Assembly (NCBI RefSeq): GCF_023525255.1
Contig: NZ_CP073355.1
Span: 1,860,001-1,924,000 of the forward strand
Length of the DNA: 64,000 nucleotides
Direction: 5' to 3'
Source: Thermospira aquatica
GTDB taxonomy: Bacteria > Spirochaetota > Brevinematia > Brevinematales > Thermospiraceae
Notes under the pieces: generated by a model
The model's database searches: none
Told to the model about the DNA's origin: nothing
Seen by the model: the letters and a program-made list of their open reading frames with translations, nothing else
Translations under genes and position numbers: made by a program
Shown here: piece by piece, positions 61,430 to 64,000 of the stretch
Layout of the letters: each line of letters opens with the position of its first letter
Position numbering within the stretch: the stretch's first letter is position 1

Positions 61430-63577
61430 TCAGTCGAGCGTGAAAGGAAGAGAAGCAAACTCCTGTTGGTAAATGCGGCGGTAGAAAAAGGTCTTTTGCC
61501 AGATGATTTTTACATAGTTTCGGGTTTCCTGATAGGGGATCATTTCTATCCAGAGGGGAGAACGAAAGGGGTAACGTTTTTTCCACGTGTTCACAGCCCC
61601 TTCTCCTGCGTTGTAAGCTGCCAGCGCATACGGGATCCAGCCGTAGCGTCTAAAGAGATAAAGGTAGAAGTTATTTCCTAAGAATACGTTATCATCGTAA
61701 TCATAGGGGCTTGCGCCCGGGATGCCAAGATTTCTGGCAAGTTGGCTCGCTGTTGCCGGCATCAGCTGGGCATACCCGTAAGCTCCAGCAGAAGAGATCA
61801 CATCCTTACGAAAGTGGCTCTCCTGACGGTAGGCTGAAAGTACCCACAAAGCAAGATTGGTGTTTGAAATGACAGGGAGGATATCTTTCAGAGGATCCAG
61901 AGGGTAGAGGGTTTTTTGCCAGTTTTCCGGCATAAGAAGAATACTTTCACGTCCCACATATCGTCGAAAATAGTAATCTAAGCGGGCAAGGGCTATTCCT
62001 CTCGCGTCGGCTTTTTCATAGAGGGCATGCCCATACCAGGAAAAACGGTAGCGGTTCTCCGGGGTTTCCAATTTTTTGTCGAGATAAGCCGCTAATTCTC
62101 GGGGATAGTTTGTCCAGAGACTATTCGTAAGGGCAAGTAACTCCTCATAGAGTTGTTTTTGTGAGGGAGTAAGTGAAAAATGCGAGGTAAGTACACTTTC
62201 CTGGAATTGTTTTAAGTCATTGGAAAAACGACCAGGAAATACCAGTTGTCCTGTAATGTCGTACAGAGCTAACGTCGTGAGAAGTCGCTTGTGAAGAGGA
62301 AGAGAAGGGAGAGTGTTTGTCGTATGGGTAAACCAGTTAGTAAACTCAGAAGGATACTGCGCGTGAAGGGGTGAGGCATAAAAATTGGCAACACACCACT
62401 CATAACTGTAAGGAGCATCGGAGAGAATACCTAAAAGCAGAGGATACGCCTCTTGTGGTTGATGGTGTTCGAGAAAGAGAAGTGCCCTGGTGAGAGAAAA
62501 AGTAGGGTGTGGGGTGGCTTTTTCTCTTCTTTCTAACCAGCTTGGTAGTCTGGGGTCTTTTTTCTCAAGCAGGATACCAAAAACGGCGAGTGCCACATCC
62601 TTGTTGAGGATGTTTTTTTCATTTACCTCGTACCACTGTAAAAGGGTTTCTGTTTTGTTCTGTCGGATGAGACTACGCGTGTATTCCCAGTGGAAAACAG
62701 AACCAAAACGTACGATCCCCTGGTGGGCGAGTTTTTCTGTGAGGGAGTAGGCACGAAGCTGGTTCGCCCACGTAATGGCTTTCTGAAAATCCTCGATGGT
62801 ACCAAGGAGGTTGTTCTGGAGAGCTTTTTCTATTTCCTCAATTGCTTGAGAAGGTTTTTTTTTGACGAGAGCGTATTCTACCCTTGCTTTCCATTGACGG
62901 GAGGGAGGTAGAGAAGGAATGTACTTTCTTGCCAATTCTTCCACGATAGCCTCGGGTAATTGGGCGAGCCTTTTCCATAAACGCTCCCAGCTTGCCTCTG
63001 GCAGAGTGGAAAAATGAACGAGTTGATTTGTAAACTCCTGCCAGCAGACGGTAAGAAGTGTTGCCTGAGTGAGAATGAGAGGGATGGTAGAGGGCTCTTC
63101 TGAGAGAAAGCGTTGCCAGAGGGTGTATTGGGTTACAAGAAAGGGGAGTTCTCTCGGTGGCATGAAGTCATTGGAGATTTTCCAGATGTTCCAGAAAAGC
63201 ATCTCCATATGATTGGTGGAAAGATAGGGATTGGTATGTGCCCGGCTGAGCCAGTTTGTGAGGGTGGGGAGAATATCTTCGCTATGAGGGGGTAAAGGTT
63301 TTTCAAAAAGCTTTTGGATAAAAAATGCAAAGAGAAACTGGTGAAAGGGGTTTTCCTGAGGGACTGAGAGAAGCAAGGCTTCTTGCCAGGCGCCAAGACT
63401 TCCCTCTATCATGAGACGGGACTGGGCGAGGCGGTACTGGTCTTCAAAGGAGAGATTGGTGGATTGTTCCAGGAGAGAAAGTACCTGGCGATAGGATCCT
63501 CTCTGGTAAAGGGCAGCAGGATCAGACGGGGTTTTTAATGGGGCAGTTGTCATTGCTAAAAGAAAAAAAATAATCAT
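61430..63577 (-). CDS. Soluble lytic murein transglycosylase (Slt70-like)
   Basis: 715 residues. Signal peptide (MIIFFLLAMTTA), a long alpha-helical superhelical domain (about 30-560), then the SLT catalytic domain: LSAYRQESHFRKDVISSAGAYGYAQLMPATASQLARNLGI with the catalytic Glu in RQESHF, FLGNNFYLYLFRRYG and YALAAYNAGEGAVNTWKKRYP. Cleaves peptidoglycan in the periplasm. Its end is two bases from the convergent lipoprotein gene. Confidence 0.95.
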   Translation of the reverse strand: MIIFFLLAMTTAPLKTPSDPAALYQRGSYRQVLSLLEQSTNLSFEDQYRLAQSRLMIEGSLGAWQEALLLSVPQENPFHQFLFAFFIQKLFEKPLPPHSEDILPTLTNWLSRAHTNPYLSTNHMEMLFWNIWKISNDFMPPRELPFLVTQYTLWQRFLSEEPSTIPLILTQATLLTVCWQEFTNQLVHFSTLPEASWERLWKRLAQLPEAIVEELARKYIPSLPPSRQWKARVEYALVKKKPSQAIEEIEKALQNNLLGTIEDFQKAITWANQLRAYSLTEKLAHQGIVRFGSVFHWEYTRSLIRQNKTETLLQWYEVNEKNILNKDVALAVFGILLEKKDPRLPSWLERREKATPHPTFSLTRALLFLEHHQPQEAYPLLLGILSDAPYSYEWCVANFYASPLHAQYPSEFTNWFTHTTNTLPSLPLHKRLLTTLALYDITGQLVFPGRFSNDLKQFQESVLTSHFSLTPSQKQLYEELLALTNSLWTNYPRELAAYLDKKLETPENRYRFSWYGHALYEKADARGIALARLDYYFRRYVGRESILLMPENWQKTLYPLDPLKDILPVISNTNLALWVLSAYRQESHFRKDVISSAGAYGYAQLMPATASQLARNLGIPGASPYDYDDNVFLGNNFYLYLFRRYGWIPYALAAYNAGEGAVNTWKKRYPFRSPLWIEMIPYQETRNYVKIIWQKTFFYRRIYQQEFASLPFTLD

Positions 63578-63705
63578 GTTTGCTCCTAAGTATTGATTTT
63601 ATGACCGTAAAGTATAGGAGAAAAGAGCGAAAAAAGCAAATTTACAAAAAAAGAGGGGAGTTTATGGCAGTGTATACTTAATTGTGTCTGGTAGGAAAAA
63701 GATAA

Positions 63706-63742
63706 CCTCCTGTGATAATATAAATAAAACTATCACAGGAGG
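63706..63742 (+). promoter_or_regulatory. Hairpin hiding the IS256 transposase ribosome site (copy 2)
   Basis: Arms CCTCCTGTGATA (63706-63717) and TATCACAGGAGG (63731-63742), 13-base loop. The AGGAGG in the 3' arm is the ribosome site of the ATG at 63749. Confidence 0.8.
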
Positions 63743-63748
63743 CCAGAT

Positions 63749-64000
63749 ATGATTGAGACGAAGAATATTTTAGAGCTATTCAAACCAATTGTCAAGGAAG
63801 TATTAGAGAGTATGTTAAAAGAGGAAAGAGAGATTTACCTGGAAAACAATCCTCCCACAAAAGGCAATGGCTTTTACGAAAGGGATTTAAAGACAGCTTT
63901 TGGCGAGCTTACAGCCATACGTGTTCCAAGAACAAGGGATAATGGATTTAAAAGTGCCCTTCTTCCCTATCGCAAACGCATCACAGAAGACTTAGATGCA
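63749..64000 (+). CDS. IS256-family transposase (N-terminal part)
   Basis: 84 codons visible from MIETKNILELFKPIVKEV, without the interruption present in the first copy; sequence continues KGNGFYERDLKTAFGELTAIRVPRTRDNG as in the mutator family and leaves the window in frame. This copy may be complete and active and could be the source of the other. Confidence 0.92.
   Translation, partial: MIETKNILELFKPIVKEVLESMLKEEREIYLENNPPTKGNGFYERDLKTAFGELTAIRVPRTRDNGFKSALLPYRKRITEDLDA

Larger units (their letters stand above)
63666..64000 (+). mobile_element. IS256-family element, second copy (runs off the window)
   Basis: Starts at GGCAGTGTATACTTAATTG, the same end as the interrupted copy at 37155. Its leader is identical, and the transposase begins at 63749. 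The left flank (GGGGAGTTTAT) is unlike that of the first copy. Confidence 0.9.

Overview
The window is a stretch of a spirochaete chromosome. The best evidence is the flagellar block at the left edge: FliF and FliH have the long, spirochaete-type inserts and coiled coils, and fliF-fliG-fliH-fliI are consecutive. The double-membrane cell plan also fits: there is a lipobox lipoprotein, a periplasmic phosphate-binding protein and a soluble lytic transglycosylase. I cannot name a species. The abundant IS elements and the anaerobe-type oxygen defence suggest an environmental anaerobe or microaerophile. Most promoters I can read have a TTGNNN -35 box, a 17-bp spacer and a TAnAAT -10 box.

Layout. 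1-4871: end of fliF, then fliG, fliH and fliI. 4887-5734 (minus): a small membrane protein and a CinA-type amidohydrolase. 5813-8449: mreBCD with tRNA-Arg(GCG) and tRNA-Ser(CGA) directly behind. 8450-12084: an oxygen-stress operon (Fur/PerR-type regulator, bacteriohemerythrin and superoxide reductase in a tandem duplication, ferritin, rubrerythrin) closed by a terminator. 12088-17671: class A penicillin-binding protein, an archaeal-like radical SAM protein and a polyprenyl-phosphate sugar transferase. 17746-20244: an XRE-cupin regulator with its operator, and leuC/leuD-like dehydratase subunits. 20250-22151 (minus): acyl-CoA synthetase. 22213-26522 (minus): pstS-pstC-pstA-pstB-phoU under a four-repeat Pho box. 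26624-33657: a glycosyltransferase-like protein with an SpsF-type cytidylyltransferase, a frameshifted MFS transporter, a PEPCK-like P-loop protein, a class V aminotransferase and a small GNAT protein. 33654-34427: mrp.

34470-39973 is an island of insertion sequences: an IS256-type element interrupted by an rve-type element, then an ISL3-type element, then a second copy of the rve-type element. Both rve copies have clear 5-bp target duplications. 40248-42131 is an HD-GYP protein. 42187-48070 is a tightly overlapping operon (cysE, rluA-type, Ste24-type protease, pabB, pabC, purine nucleoside phosphorylase, GNAT). 48055-49236 (minus) is a GGDEF-PilZ protein. 49323-54760 (minus) is a GH36-GH1 sugar operon; an IS1634-type element has split the GH1 gene after codon 8. 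55041-58781 carries both non-homologous phosphoglycerate mutases in tandem and a GltD/NfnB-like flavoprotein. 58858-63577 holds a large lipoprotein and, on the other strand, a lytic transglycosylase. The window ends inside another IS256-type copy.

The most informative observations are structural. The GH1 gene can be rebuilt exactly across its IS insertion and now has an in-frame IS-derived N-terminus. An IS256 end supplies the -35 box of a hybrid promoter for mrp. The IS256 leader folds so that the transposase ribosome-binding site is hidden. A phased Pho box precedes pstS. Nearly all frameshifts in the window lie in repeated DNA (tandem duplication, IS copies) and are mostly small or homopolymer indels, so real decay and consensus error must be separated before the broken copies are interpreted.
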